DNA of 51,972 bases from JAABRU01 sp050180235. GTDB lineage: Bacteria; Desulfobacterota; Desulfobacteria; Desulfobacterales; Desulfococcaceae. Positions within the stretch are counted from its first letter, which is position 1, and each line of letters starts with the position of its first letter. Below the pieces are notes generated by a model. It did not search any database, had not been told where the DNA came from, and saw only the letters and a list, made by a program, of their open reading frames with translations. Shown here in pieces: positions 41,435 to 50,257 of this stretch. Both the position numbers and the translations under genes were made by a program. The stretch is taken from the NCBI GenBank assembly GCA_050180235.1, contig JBFXEJ010000032.1, positions 1 through 51,972 of the forward strand, given 5' to 3'.

Positions 41435-43903
41435 TCAGTTTTCATTGCAGAGTTTCCTTATGGCCCGTGCCAGATCGTAATAATTGATCGGTTTCATGAA
41501 AAATTCCCGAATGCCCATTTTTGCTGCCATATCTGCTGAGATCGATGTATTGTAACCGGTGCAGATGATAATGGGGATCCCGGGCCGGATTTTCTGTATC
41601 TCTGCTGCCAGAACCGTTCCGGTCATTCCGGGCATGGTCATGTCTGTCACCACAATATCGAAACGTTCCCGCGATTGGGAAAACAGGCGCAGAGCCTCAG
41701 CGCTGTCATTGACCGCTGTTACTCTGTATCCCATTCCGGACAGAATCTCTTTTCCAATATCTGTGAGAAACTGTTCATCATCCACCAGAAGAAGGGATTC
41801 AGTACCTGATTCACATTTTTCCCCACTGACAGATTCTGCTGCTTCCGGAGCATACTCCAACTGGGGAAAACAGATTCTGAAAACGGTTCCTTCTCCCGGA
41901 CTGCTCTCCACTGAAATGGCTCCTCCATGCCGCTCCACAATTCCGTGAACCACAGAAAGGCCGATACCTGTGCCTTCATCCCTGGGTTTTGTGGTAAAAT
42001 ATGGATCAAAAATTTTTTCCATAATGTTTTTTTCAATGCCGTGACCGGTATCAGATACGGAAATCTGCTGCCAGATTCCGGGTTTAAGGCCAGGATACCG
42101 GTCAGATGTATCAGCGCTGATCTCCAGTTTTTCTATGATCACCCGAAGAAGTCCCCCCTTTTTCTGCATGGCATGATGGGCATTAGTGCAGAGATTCATT
42201 AGAATCTGATGAATTTCAACAGGATCTGCATTTACATATTTCAGTCCGCTTTCAAACTGATGTTCAATGCGGATGGTGGACGGAAGAGATGCCCGGATGA
42301 GTTTCAGAGCCTCTTTGACAACCGGAGCAATGCGGATGGGGCTGAGATTTCCCCGTGTCTGGCGGCTGAAGGAAAGGATCTGCCGAATCAGTTCCCTTGC
42401 CCGGTTTCCGGCCTGTAGCACCTTTTCCAGACTGTCTTTGGCTTTGCCGGATTCCGGAACACTGAGCCGCGTGATTTCCGTATAACCGATGATTGCAGAA
42501 AGGATATTATTGAAATCATGGGCGATTCCGCCTGCCAGAGTGCCGATGGCCTCCATCTTCTGTGCCTGACGCAGCCGGGTCTCCAGTTTCCGGGTTTCGG
42601 ACATATCCCGGAGAATCATCAGAATGCCGGCTGTTTTCCCCTCATGGTCGGTATAATGTGAAGCACTGATGCTCACTTCAATAATATGGCCGTCTTTTGC
42701 AAGTCTGTTCGCTCCGATACCGTGACATGAGGTGTTGTGTATGAGAATATTCTGAATCATCAGAAGATGCTGTCCGATTTCATCTTCAGGGACAAAGGGA
42801 ATGACTCTGCCTTCCAGTTCCTCCCGTGTCCATCCGAACATGAGGGTAAAGGATGGATTGATATAACGGATTTTTTCATCAGGATCGCAGATTACAATCG
42901 CATCGGCTGAGGAATTGAGAAGAGATCTGTAAACTTCCCGGTCATTGTAGGTATCTTCGTAAAGCTGTTTGTAGCTTTCCTGACTGCTGCGGAGAGCCTT
43001 TTCCGAATTAAGCAACTGCTGCTGCTTTTCTATCAAATCCGCAGTCGCGGCTTCCACTCTGGCACGCAACTGCTCATTCCAGAGCCAGAAAACCAGAGCG
43101 GTCAGGACAAGAATCAGCAGCAGAATTCCGATGCTGAACAGATGCCAGGGAATTCTGTGCCCGATGGAAAAACCTGTGCGGCTTCTTATCACAGACTGTT
43201 TTTTTCCCGGATCAATTCCTGCAAATCCCTGATTGATTATCGATAGCAGAAAGGAATTTTTCTTTGACACAGCCGCGCAGACAGGCGGGGAAAACAGCGG
43301 TTCAGACAGGTAGCGGATTCTTCCTCCGGCAGCATAATGTCCCATCCAGAACAGAAGCACATCTGTATCGCCCACAGCCGCGCGGATTTTTTTGGAAGAC
43401 AGGGAATCTGCCAGTTGCCTGGCATCAGGAAAAGGGGCAATGGCCAGAAAAGGCATATTTTCCCGTAAATACATCTCAGCCCTGCCTTCGCTGACCACAC
43501 CGACCCGGAAGGCACTCAGATCCTTGTGCTCACGGATGCCTCTTTCCTCATTGAGAGTAAAGATACGGATGTCTGTTTTGTAATAAGTCCCGGAAAACAG
43601 AAGTTCATCATCAGAATATGGGGAAATTCCGGAGATTACATGGAAATCTCCGGAAAGAAGCATCTGCCGGGCTTCGGTTTTGGAAAACAGATGATATTCA
43701 GTGGCAATGCCGGTCTGTTCTGACCAGAGCCTCCACAGATCAGGCAGTATGCCGTCCGGTTTCCCTTCGGAATTGGAAAACTCCACTGGCGGACGATCTG
43801 CAATACCGGCCACTTTCAAAGGCCGGGGAAATGGCGGAATATCCTGTGCTGTACAGGTGAACGCTGTCAGCAGAACAAAAAAAAATGTCAGTTTCGGATT
43901 CAT
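41435..43903 (-). CDS. Hybrid sensor histidine kinase with SBP-like sensor, PAS and receiver
   Basis: An 822-aa membrane kinase. Signal peptide about 1-19; periplasmic solute-binding (SBP_bac_3) domain about 28-250 (VAGIADRPPVEFSNSEGKPD); membrane helix about 262-285; short coiled coil; PAS about 333-440 (SSADAIVICDPDEKIRYINP). The HisKA phospho-acceptor is His462 in GGIAHDFNNILSAIIGY. The HATPase has NLCTNAHHAM, DTGHGI and GTGIGLSVVHG. The receiver is about 700-822 with Asp754 (VVTDMTMPG). It has no separate output domain. Its ATG overlaps the stop of the ECF S-component gene, so transporter-like protein and sensor are made together. Confidence 0.9.
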   Translation of the reverse strand: MNPKLTFFFVLLTAFTCTAQDIPPFPRPLKVAGIADRPPVEFSNSEGKPDGILPDLWRLWSEQTGIATEYHLFSKTEARQMLLSGDFHVISGISPYSDDELLFSGTYYKTDIRIFTLNEERGIREHKDLSAFRVGVVSEGRAEMYLRENMPFLAIAPFPDARQLADSLSSKKIRAAVGDTDVLLFWMGHYAAGGRIRYLSEPLFSPPVCAAVSKKNSFLLSIINQGFAGIDPGKKQSVIRSRTGFSIGHRIPWHLFSIGILLLILVLTALVFWLWNEQLRARVEAATADLIEKQQQLLNSEKALRSSQESYKQLYEDTYNDREVYRSLLNSSADAIVICDPDEKIRYINPSFTLMFGWTREELEGRVIPFVPEDEIGQHLLMIQNILIHNTSCHGIGANRLAKDGHIIEVSISASHYTDHEGKTAGILMILRDMSETRKLETRLRQAQKMEAIGTLAGGIAHDFNNILSAIIGYTEITRLSVPESGKAKDSLEKVLQAGNRARELIRQILSFSRQTRGNLSPIRIAPVVKEALKLIRASLPSTIRIEHQFESGLKYVNADPVEIHQILMNLCTNAHHAMQKKGGLLRVIIEKLEISADTSDRYPGLKPGIWQQISVSDTGHGIEKNIMEKIFDPYFTTKPRDEGTGIGLSVVHGIVERHGGAISVESSPGEGTVFRICFPQLEYAPEAAESVSGEKCESGTESLLLVDDEQFLTDIGKEILSGMGYRVTAVNDSAEALRLFSQSRERFDIVVTDMTMPGMTGTVLAAEIQKIRPGIPIIICTGYNTSISADMAAKMGIREFFMKPINYYDLARAIRKLCNEN

Positions 43904-44493
43904 TTTTTTTCTGCGGGCCGGGTATCTGCCTTCCTGCTCTTTTTTCGGGCAGCGGCCATTCCTTTCAATCTTCCGGGCAGTTGCCGGATCACAATCAGCA
44001 CAGCAAACGCGCTTAGCAGTTTGTCTGTCAGATTGGCTGCAATGCGGACCAGAAACGCACTGGAAAATATTTTATGCCCGGATTCCATCAGAACTGAAAC
44101 ATAGGTGTCTATATTCCCGCCAGTGACACCTCCAAAGAGATATACGGCAATGGGGGTGGAAATCAGGGGGCACAGCAGCCCCAGAACCAGCCCGGCGGTC
44201 AGCGGTGTGAGATAATCCTCAAAGCCCCTTGTTTTGGCCAGATAACCTGCCACCAGACCGATGAGCACATTCACAATGCCGAAAGGGATGGCAACCGGAG
44301 TATGAACCACCCCCATAATCAGATTGGACAGAAATCCGACTGCCGCGCCGATCCAGGGGCCAAGTGTGACAGCAGCCAGAAAGGTTCCGATGCTGTCGAG
44401 AAACAAAGGGAGTTTCAGGGCTGAATTGGCAAAGGCGCCTATAAGATTCAGCAAAATACCTATGGGAATGAACAAAAAAGGAGGACGGTTCAT
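43900..44493 (-). CDS. ECF-type transporter S component, solitary
   Basis: A 197-aa membrane protein with six helices (LLNLIGAFANSALKLPLFLD, FLAAVTLGPWIGAAVGFLSN, AIPFGIVNVLIGLVAGYLAK). It has the SIGTFLAA and NLIMGV features of ECF substrate-capture (S) components. The C-terminal tail is basic (RKKSRKADTRPAEKK). No EcfT or ATPase genes are nearby; instead it is translationally coupled to a sensor kinase (ATGA at 43900-43903). The substrate is unknown, vitamin-like by family. Confidence 0.75.
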   Translation of the reverse strand: MNRPPFLFIPIGILLNLIGAFANSALKLPLFLDSIGTFLAAVTLGPWIGAAVGFLSNLIMGVVHTPVAIPFGIVNVLIGLVAGYLAKTRGFEDYLTPLTAGLVLGLLCPLISTPIAVYLFGGVTGGNIDTYVSVLMESGHKIFSSAFLVRIAANLTDKLLSAFAVLIVIRQLPGRLKGMAAARKKSRKADTRPAEKK

Positions 44494-44744
44494 TCTTTTT
44501 CTGCTCCTGCACTGTATAAAAATGATTTACGCATGTTTTTTTGGCTGTACCTGCAAAATTTTGATATGTATAACACAATCTGAATGGATGAAAAAGAAAT
44601 ATTCTGTGATTCTTTGTTCAGGCAATCCGACATCGGTTCAAAATCCGGCAGGCTGCTGTATCCGCCGGTATGACGATGCTGCGTAACATCAGTTATAAAT
44701 ACCGTCTTATGTTCAGATTTTTTCTGAAGATAAGAAATTGCTGA

Positions 44745-44773
44745 TTGATATGGGTACAATTATGAAGTATAGT
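44745..44773 (+). promoter_or_regulatory. Sigma-70 promoter of the cupin operon
   Basis: TTGATA (44745-44750) and TATAGT (44768-44773) with a 17-bp spacer, 25 nt before the cupin ATG, give a short leader with AAGGAG. The rest of 44494-44744 has no gene. Confidence 0.7.
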
Positions 44774-44798
44774 GAGATAAGAAAAGGAGTAAAAAAAC

Positions 44799-45149
44799 AT
44801 GAAAATCGCTCATTACAGCAAATCAGAACCCAGACAGTTTGAAAGTGAGGCTGCCAAAGGAGTGACCGGCAGAGTCGTAATCGGAAAAGCCGATGGAGCG
44901 GCCCGTTTCTGTATGCGGGTGTTTGAAATCGCTCCGGCAGGATTCACGCCGCTTCATTCCCATGACTGGGAGCATGAAATTTTTTTCCATTCCGGCAAAG
45001 GGGAAGTCTTCTGCAAAGGGGACTGGATACCGGTGCAGTCCGGATATACGGCATTTATTCCCGGAAATGAGGAACACAGGATACGCAATACCGGGGAGGA
45101 AAAACTGATCTTTGCCTGCCTGATTCCTTCTGGCGCTCCGGAGCTGTGA
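44799..45149 (+). CDS. Cupin-domain protein
   Basis: A 116-aa single cupin barrel. The metal motif 1 variant is FTPLHSHDWEHEIFFHSGKG (His-x-His, later Glu) and motif 2 is FIPGNEEHRIRNTG. Such proteins bind a metal and a small carboxylate or sugar; function open. AAGGAG lies before the ATG. NUDIX follows 1 nt after the stop, forming a tight operon. Confidence 0.85.
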   Translation: MKIAHYSKSEPRQFESEAAKGVTGRVVIGKADGAARFCMRVFEIAPAGFTPLHSHDWEHEIFFHSGKGEVFCKGDWIPVQSGYTAFIPGNEEHRIRNTGEEKLIFACLIPSGAPEL

Positions 45150-45150
45150 C

Positions 45151-45588
45151 ATGGAAAAAACATACAGAAATCCGCTGCCCACTGTGGATATTATTATTGA
45201 AACCGGGAGCGGGATCATCCTGATTGAACGCGGCAATCCGCCTTACGGGTGGGCATTGCCCGGCGGATTCGCGGATTACGGGGAATCTCTTGAGACTGCG
45301 GCAAGACGGGAGGCCAAAGAGGAAACCTCACTGGACGTGCTTCTCACAGAGCAGTTTCACTCATATTCGGATCCGGGCCGGGATCCCAGACATCATACAG
45401 TGACAACCGTATTCATCGCCCGCGGATCAGGAATCCCCAAAGCAATGGATGACGCAAAAAAACTGGGCGTATTTACGGAAACATCTCTTCCGGAAAATAT
45501 TGCCTTTGACCATGCAGACATCATCCGGGATTATTACCGGTATAAGAAAGGAGATTCGAAAAAAGAGATTTTTCCTTTGGATATATGA
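45151..45588 (+). CDS. NUDIX hydrolase
   Basis: A 145-aa NUDIX enzyme with Nudix box GGFADYGESLETAARREAKE then ETSLDV. The catalytic REAKEE is intact, while the last Gly is Ser. PTVDIIIETGSGIILIERGN and the PYGWALPGG lead-in are typical of ADP-ribose-type pyrophosphatases. It starts directly after the cupin stop, so it is likely translationally coupled. Confidence 0.88.
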   Translation: MEKTYRNPLPTVDIIIETGSGIILIERGNPPYGWALPGGFADYGESLETAARREAKEETSLDVLLTEQFHSYSDPGRDPRHHTVTTVFIARGSGIPKAMDDAKKLGVFTETSLPENIAFDHADIIRDYYRYKKGDSKKEIFPLDI

Positions 45589-45636
45589 CGGAGAAGATTT
45601 TTCCCGTTTCCGGAAACTTTCAGCGGAGGTGAGACC

Positions 45637-46383
45637 ATGAAGCGTGCAGGAAAAAAGCTTTCTGATGATTATGGATACAGACCTTTTGAAGACCTGAGGC
45701 ATCTGATTGAAAACAGAAATATACGTCTGGCGGAGATTCCATGCGCTCCCCCGCTGAAACAGTCTGAGAAAAAATCCTTTCCGGAAAATGAGCATCAGTT
45801 GTTTGCAGAGGCCATGTCTGATGTTGTCCCTGTTTCATGGGAAAATTGCGGGGTACAGAAACAAAATCCCCCGCAAGCTGTCCGGACTGCCGAAGACACA
45901 GGCTCAGAAACCCTTTCCATGCTGAAAAACCTTGTTGTTTCCGGAGAGGGTTTTATTGTTTCAGACACTCCGGAATATATGGATGGAAGGGGATACAATA
46001 TCAGTCCTGAGATTCCCATGCGTCTGCACCGGGGAGATTTTTCGGTTCAGGATCATATTGATCTTCACGGTCTGAATGCCTTTGCAGCGCGGGAGGTATT
46101 TGAGGATTTTCTGAAACGATCTGTTTCCGAAGGAAAGCGCACAGTGCTGATTGTTCATGGACGCGGGCTTTCATCACCGGTAATGCCGGTACTGAAAAAC
46201 AGGATATGCCAGTGGCTTACCACAGGCCCCTGGCGGAAATGGGTTATGGCCTTTGCCAGTGCAAGAGCCTGTGACGGCGGAGCGGGAGCCACATATGTGC
46301 TGCTCCGCTGCCGTCCGGCAACAAAACGGTATCGGAAAAAGCATCGACGTGTTGCATCAGACTTAAGCGCATTGACAGGTTGA
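45637..46383 (+). CDS. Smr-domain protein
   Basis: A 248-aa protein. The C-terminal Smr domain (about 135-228) has DLHGLNAFAAREVFEDFL, VLIVHGRGLSS, VMPVLKNRICQWL and VMAFASARACDGGAGATYVL, all canonical. Smr domains are nucleases or RNA/DNA-binding modules, some acting on stalled ribosomes. The N-terminal 120 residues are polar and uncharacterised. GGAGGT precedes the ATG. It is the third gene of the cupin-NUDIX-Smr cluster. Confidence 0.88.
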   Translation: MKRAGKKLSDDYGYRPFEDLRHLIENRNIRLAEIPCAPPLKQSEKKSFPENEHQLFAEAMSDVVPVSWENCGVQKQNPPQAVRTAEDTGSETLSMLKNLVVSGEGFIVSDTPEYMDGRGYNISPEIPMRLHRGDFSVQDHIDLHGLNAFAAREVFEDFLKRSVSEGKRTVLIVHGRGLSSPVMPVLKNRICQWLTTGPWRKWVMAFASARACDGGAGATYVLLRCRPATKRYRKKHRRVASDLSALTG

Positions 46384-46473
46384 CGGAGAATAATCAGAAA
46401 TTCAAAGAAGTTGGATGATGGACTGCATATGCAAATGAGTGTTTGATATTTTTGCGGAAGTGGACAGAAACAA

Positions 46474-46705
46474 ATGAATTCAAAGCACCGAAAAACACTG
46501 AACGCCATATTTGAAAATCCCATCAGAGCAAACATTTTCTGGCGTGATATTGAATCCATGCTTATATCTCTCGGTGCCGCGGGCCGGGATACTGTTAAAC
46601 GGGATTGCGGCGGTCTTTCACCGTCCGCATCCGCAGAAAGAAACAGATAAGGGTGCAGTCAAATCCATGCGCCGTTTTTTGTCAGAGGCAGGAGTAAAAT
46701 CATGA
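46474..46705 (+). pseudogene. hicA: hicA-type toxin gene, frameshifted
   Basis: The ATG at 46474 opens MNSKHRKTLNAIFENPIRAN, IFWRDIESMLISLGA, then the frame runs out at TAA 46648. The remaining HicA sequence, LLNGIAAVFHRPHPQKETDK then GAVKSMRRFLSEAGVKS, continues in another frame to TGA 46705. Relative to intact HicA proteins, about 8 residues around the glycine-serine-rich turn with the catalytic-strand approach are missing and the frame is shifted. A functional toxin is therefore unlikely. The end overlaps the hicB start (ATGA), as in intact pairs. Confidence 0.8.
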
Positions 46706-47025
46706 TGGAGTATAAAGGATATATCGCTGATGTGGAATTTGATGATGAGGCTGAAATTTTCCACGGGGAAGTGATTAACACCCGTGATGTGATTACATTT
46801 CAGGGAAAACCGGTTTCTGAAATCATACAGGAATTCCATAACTCTGTGGATGTTTATACAGATTTTTGCAAACGGCACGGGAAAGAACCGGATAAACCCT
46901 TTTCCGGCAGACTGACACTGCGGCTGTCCCCGGATTTGCACCGAAGAGTTTTTGCCGCTGCAAAACGCTCCGGCAAGAGCCTGAATCAATGGTTTGCGGA
47001 TCAGATTGAACAGACAGTATATTGA
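46702..47025 (+). CDS. hicB: HicB-family antitoxin
   Basis: A 107-aa HicB: partial RNase H-like fold (YKGYIADVEFDDEAEIFHGE, VINTRDVITFQGKPVSEIIQ) and C-terminal DNA-binding ribbon-helix-helix (RLTLRLSPDLHRRVFAAAKR, SGKSLNQWFADQI). It is intact even though its toxin is broken, so it may persist as an autorepressor. ATG 46702 or 46705 is possible. 47026-47248 is non-coding. Confidence 0.9.
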   Translation: MMEYKGYIADVEFDDEAEIFHGEVINTRDVITFQGKPVSEIIQEFHNSVDVYTDFCKRHGKEPDKPFSGRLTLRLSPDLHRRVFAAAKRSGKSLNQWFADQIEQTVY

Positions 47026-47248
47026 TTTTTTCCTTCTTAAAAAACGGGCAGTTTTTCAGCAAAGGAAAAATCACCGTCCTGATTTCAGGATTGGCAGTAT
47101 TTTCAAATAGATAATCCAAAAAAACTATGAGAATCAGGGAATTGAAAATTGTAAGACGAAGGATATTGTGACAACGTGAATATTGATAAAATCCGGAAAA
47201 ATATCACAGTAATTGCCCAAATAATCCAAAAACAGAAAGGAACCTGAA

Positions 47249-47767
47249 ATGAAAAAGATGTTTTTTCTTGTATTTTCCCTTTGCTTTGCGGCATCTGCAT
47301 GGGCTGATACCGTGATTCTGAAAAGCGGGAAACAGTATGAATGCCGCAGGGCATGGAAAGAAAACGGAGAGGTGAAAATGGAGAAATTCGGGGGTGTCCT
47401 GAGTTTCCCGGAAGCGGAAGTTTCGGAAATCATTTTTTCGGAAAAGGAACCACCTCCGTCTGCCCCAAAACCAAAACCGGCTTATACCCCTCCAAAAGAT
47501 ACCGTGCCGTATCCCTATTGGCAGTTGCAGGAAGTCCTGGGCGTCACCAAAGCAGGATTTCAGAAGATCCGGCCCGGAATGGAATATGTTGAAGTGTCGC
47601 ATATTTTGGGCGAGGCAGGGGAAGAGGTGTCCAGGAGTGATCTGGGCGGCATTACCACTGTGATGTATATGTGGAAAGCAAAGGATTATCCGATCACCGG
47701 CGGTAATATGAATGCCACATTCCAGGATGACCGGCTTGTAAGCAAAGCGCAATCACAATTGAGGTAA
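47249..47767 (+). CDS. Exported protein with BamE/DUF3862-like domain
   Basis: A 172-aa protein with signal peptide 1-19 (cut after AWA). The N-terminal strand domain is TVILKSGKQYECRRAWKENG, typical of small periplasmic DUFs. A Pro-rich linker (EPPPSAPKPKPAYTPPKD) follows. The C-terminal domain of BamE/SmpA fold type reads FQKIRPGMEYVEVSHILGEA, GEEVSRSDLGGITTVMYMWK and MNATFQDDRLVSKAQ. AAAGGAA precedes the ATG. Periplasmic; role unknown. Confidence 0.75.
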   Translation: MKKMFFLVFSLCFAASAWADTVILKSGKQYECRRAWKENGEVKMEKFGGVLSFPEAEVSEIIFSEKEPPPSAPKPKPAYTPPKDTVPYPYWQLQEVLGVTKAGFQKIRPGMEYVEVSHILGEAGEEVSRSDLGGITTVMYMWKAKDYPITGGNMNATFQDDRLVSKAQSQLR

Positions 47768-47769
47768 TC

Positions 47770-47913
47770 ATGGCCGAATACTGTAGGCAATGCTCAGAGA
47801 AAAGAAGACACACCTTCGGACTTACAGGGGAAACAGGCTGGATTGAGTATTATCTTTTCAAACGTGTCGCAGTGGTTATTTGCGAGGGCTGCGGCACGAT
47901 ACAGCGATTCTGA
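47770..47913 (+). CDS. Tiny zinc-ribbon protein
   Basis: A 47-aa protein: MAEYCRQCSEKRRHTFGLTG then ETGWIEYYLFKRVAVVICEG and CGTIQRF. Two CxxC pairs (CRQC, CEGC) make a zinc ribbon. It starts 3 nt after the BamE-like gene with GAGGTAA upstream. Its 3' end overlaps the DUF4258 frame by 34 nt. Confidence 0.6.
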   Translation: MAEYCRQCSEKRRHTFGLTGETGWIEYYLFKRVAVVICEGCGTIQRF

Positions 47914-48101
47914 ACGGAGAAATTTTGGAAGATTATTCTGATGACGTAAGAGGAAGGAGCTGTCTGATACTGGGCTATGACGATCAGAAAAGAGCTGTTC
48001 ACATTGTATGCGGTTATACTTCTTTGCAAATATTAAGAATTATAACTGTTTATCTGCCCAGACTTCCAAAATGGATAAATGACAGGACAAGGAGTAAGTA
48101 A
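47880..48101 (+). CDS. DUF4258 protein, N-terminally shortened (toxin-like)
   Basis: From a TTG at 47880 the frame gives 73 aa: LRHDTAILNGEILEDYSDDV then RGRSCLILGYDDQKRAVHIV and CGYTSLQILRIITVYLPRLP. This is the DUF4258 core usually encoded before YgiT-type antitoxins. The usual first 20-25 residues (the helix before the AILNGEI strand) are missing; upstream codons in frame do not resemble them and soon meet a stop. I think the gene has lost its front. It overlaps the YgiT gene by 1 nt. Confidence 0.55.
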   Translation: MRGLRHDTAILNGEILEDYSDDVRGRSCLILGYDDQKRAVHIVCGYTSLQILRIITVYLPRLPKWINDRTRSK

Positions 48102-48352
48102 TGTATAAATATGGAGACTGTTCTTTTTGCGGCGGCGAGGTGCTTCCCCGAAATGTCGAACTTGATTACCGGTATAAGGGGAAACTGTATGTATTTCAAA
48201 ATGTGCCTGCCGGTGTATGCTGTCAATGCGGAGAAAAATATCTGACTGCACACACTGCAAAAAAAATTGAACATGCAGTTCATACAGAACGGAACTGGAA
48301 TCAGATAAAAGTCCCGATGAAAAATTTTCAGATAACAGAAACCGCTGCATAG
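48101..48352 (+). CDS. YgiT/MqsA-type zinc-finger antitoxin
   Basis: An 83-aa protein with paired cysteines CSFCGGE and CCQCGEKYLT (zinc-binding, MqsA/YgiT N-terminal type) and RNVELDYRYKGKLYVFQNVP between them. The C-terminal helix-turn-helix of full MqsA is absent. It partners the DUF4258 gene (TAATG overlap). Likely antitoxin of a decayed pair. Confidence 0.8.
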   Translation: MYKYGDCSFCGGEVLPRNVELDYRYKGKLYVFQNVPAGVCCQCGEKYLTAHTAKKIEHAVHTERNWNQIKVPMKNFQITETAA

Positions 48353-48550
48353 GCATGGTTTATTTTTTTCAGGAAAAATGTATGGAAGTTTCAGACAATG
48401 AATTCCTGTCTGAACCCTGATTCACCTGATTTCAGGATTTCCAGTCATGATAACTGAAGTTACGCAGTCCTTCCTATGGCTGGAACAATGAAAACGGTAA
48501 TGGCATTTCAACAGGCAGACATATGGAAAATACAGCAAGGAAAAACAGCA

Positions 48551-49525
48551 ATGATACAGGAACAGGCAAAGGAAGTTTTGCGGACAGAAGCGCAGGGAAT
48601 TCTGCATCTTATTGAGCATATTGATGACCGTTTCAGGCAGATGGCAGAACTGATCTGCCATTCCACCGGACGGCTGATTGTGGCCGGTATCGGAAAATCC
48701 GGAATTATCGGACGCAAATTTGTGGCAACCTTCAACAGCACAGGAACCCGTTCTTTTTTTCTGCATCCGGTGGAGGCCATGCACGGGGATTTGGGAATGG
48801 TCTGCCCGGATGATATTCTGCTGGCTTTGTCCAACAGCGGGGAAACCGATGAACTCAATATCATGATCCCAAGTATACGCAGTATCGGGTGCAAAATCAT
48901 CGCGTTCACCGGAAAACCGGATTCCACTCTGGGCAGAAACAGTGATATTGTCATCAATGTCGGGGTGGAAAAAGAGGCATGTCCTATGGGTTTGGCTCCC
49001 ACTGCCAGCACAACTGCTCTGCTTGCAATGGGAGACGCGCTGGCTGTTGTGCTGATCAACTGCAAGAATTTCAAATCCGGGGATTTCAGAAAAATTCATC
49101 CGGGCGGTGCGCTGGGACAGCGGCTTTCCAAAAAGGTCGAGGATTTCATGCTGACCGGAGACATGGTTCCTCTGGTGTATGAGGATACTTCCATGCCTGA
49201 AACCCTTGCTGTCATGGATCGCATCAGTCTGGGTGTCGCGCTGGTGGTGAAACCGGATCGGACCCTGTCCGGCATTATCACAGACGGAGATATTCGCCGG
49301 ATGCTGGCAAAACAGATTTCTTTTTCCGAAAAAAAAGCAGGGGCGGTTATGACTGTAAAACCAAAATCCGTCAGTCCCCAAACCCCTGCCTATGATGCGC
49401 TCAATATAATGGAATCCTTTGAAATAACGGTGCTGCCTGTTTGCAGTTCCGGCGGCGTGGTGCTGGGTATTCTGCATCTGCATGACATTCTGGGAAAAGG
49501 GGAATTCAAGTTTAACGGAACCTGA
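48551..49525 (+). CDS. kdsD: Arabinose-5-phosphate isomerase KdsD
   Basis: A 324-aa enzyme converting ribulose-5-P to arabinose-5-P for Kdo and LPS synthesis. The SIS domain has RLIVAGIGKSGIIGRKFVAT, LSNSGETDELNIMIP, CPMGLAPTASTTALLAMGDA and HPGGALGQRL. Two CBS domains follow (VEDFMLTGDMVPLV, GIITDGDIRRML, VMTVKPKSVSPQTPAYDALN). I start at ATG 48551 (AAGGA upstream), matching the family's usual beginning; the frame from 48476 adds an unrelated 25 residues. Confidence 0.93.
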   Translation: MIQEQAKEVLRTEAQGILHLIEHIDDRFRQMAELICHSTGRLIVAGIGKSGIIGRKFVATFNSTGTRSFFLHPVEAMHGDLGMVCPDDILLALSNSGETDELNIMIPSIRSIGCKIIAFTGKPDSTLGRNSDIVINVGVEKEACPMGLAPTASTTALLAMGDALAVVLINCKNFKSGDFRKIHPGGALGQRLSKKVEDFMLTGDMVPLVYEDTSMPETLAVMDRISLGVALVVKPDRTLSGIITDGDIRRMLAKQISFSEKKAGAVMTVKPKSVSPQTPAYDALNIMESFEITVLPVCSSGGVVLGILHLHDILGKGEFKFNGT

Positions 49526-49548
49526 TTTGAAAAAGGGGGAAAATATCA

Positions 49549-49775
49549 TGATTGATACACAGACCATACAGCAGATTATGCAAATTCCCATAGCAGATCG
49601 CTTTTACCTGATTGAGGCAATTCTTCAGTCTTTGAAGCATGAACTGCCGAAACAAACAGAAGAAAACAGGGATCATCTTCTGGGATTGTTTGAAGACGAT
49701 CCTCAACTCATTGATCAGATTTCAGAATCTGCCATGCAGTCCCGTGAACGGGACTCCTTGCGGGGGACAGGATGA
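49549..49775 (+). CDS. Antitoxin-like partner of VapC
   Basis: A 75-aa protein (MIDTQTIQQIMQIPIADRFY, LIEAILQSLKHELPKQ, ESAMQSRERDSLRG) of the small helical antitoxin type seen before PIN toxins. GGGGGAAA lies upstream. Its stop overlaps the PIN gene start by 4 nt (49772-49775). No clear DNA-binding motif was identified by eye. Confidence 0.7.
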
Positions 49776-50194
49776 AAAAAATATTGCTCGACACGGATAT
49801 TTTTTCGGAAATTCTCAAGAAAAAAAATCCCAATGTTATTCTGAAGGCTGAAAATTACAGAAATCTGTTTGGATTTTTTACACTTTCAACCATTACTGTT
49901 TTGGAGATTGTGAAAGGTTTTCACAAGGTGAATAGAGAAGAAAAACTTTTAAAATTTCTTTCAACAGTCACCACAGCAGAAATTTTGACATTGAATGTAA
50001 AAAGTGCTGAAATTGCAGGAAGAATATATGCTGATCTGGAACGGACAGGACAGCCTGTGGGACGTGCAGATCCAATGATTGCAGCTATTGCATTGGAACA
50101 CGGTTTGATTTTATCAACTGGAAATACAGAGCATTATCAACGCATCAAAGATTTGGGATACAATCTGGAAACAGAGAATTGGAAATCTTTCTGA
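49772..50194 (+). CDS. vapC: PIN-domain toxin (VapC family)
   Basis: A 140-aa PIN ribonuclease. Acidic residues of the active site are visible in ILLDTDIFSEIL (Asp7), TITVLEIVKGF (Glu), GRADPMIAAIAL (Asp) and LSTGNTEHYQRI. All positions are intact, so the toxin should be active. Translationally coupled to the preceding antitoxin-like gene. Confidence 0.88.
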   Translation: MKKILLDTDIFSEILKKKNPNVILKAENYRNLFGFFTLSTITVLEIVKGFHKVNREEKLLKFLSTVTTAEILTLNVKSAEIAGRIYADLERTGQPVGRADPMIAAIALEHGLILSTGNTEHYQRIKDLGYNLETENWKSF

Positions 50195-50257
50195 TGCAGT
50201 CTGCCAGAAATGCCAAAAAATATTCAGGCACATAAACTGATAAAAAGGAGACAGCAT

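Noticed and set aside
48422..49591. 389-aa minus-strand frame opposite kdsD
   Set aside because: Shadow of kdsD, which has all SIS and CBS motifs.
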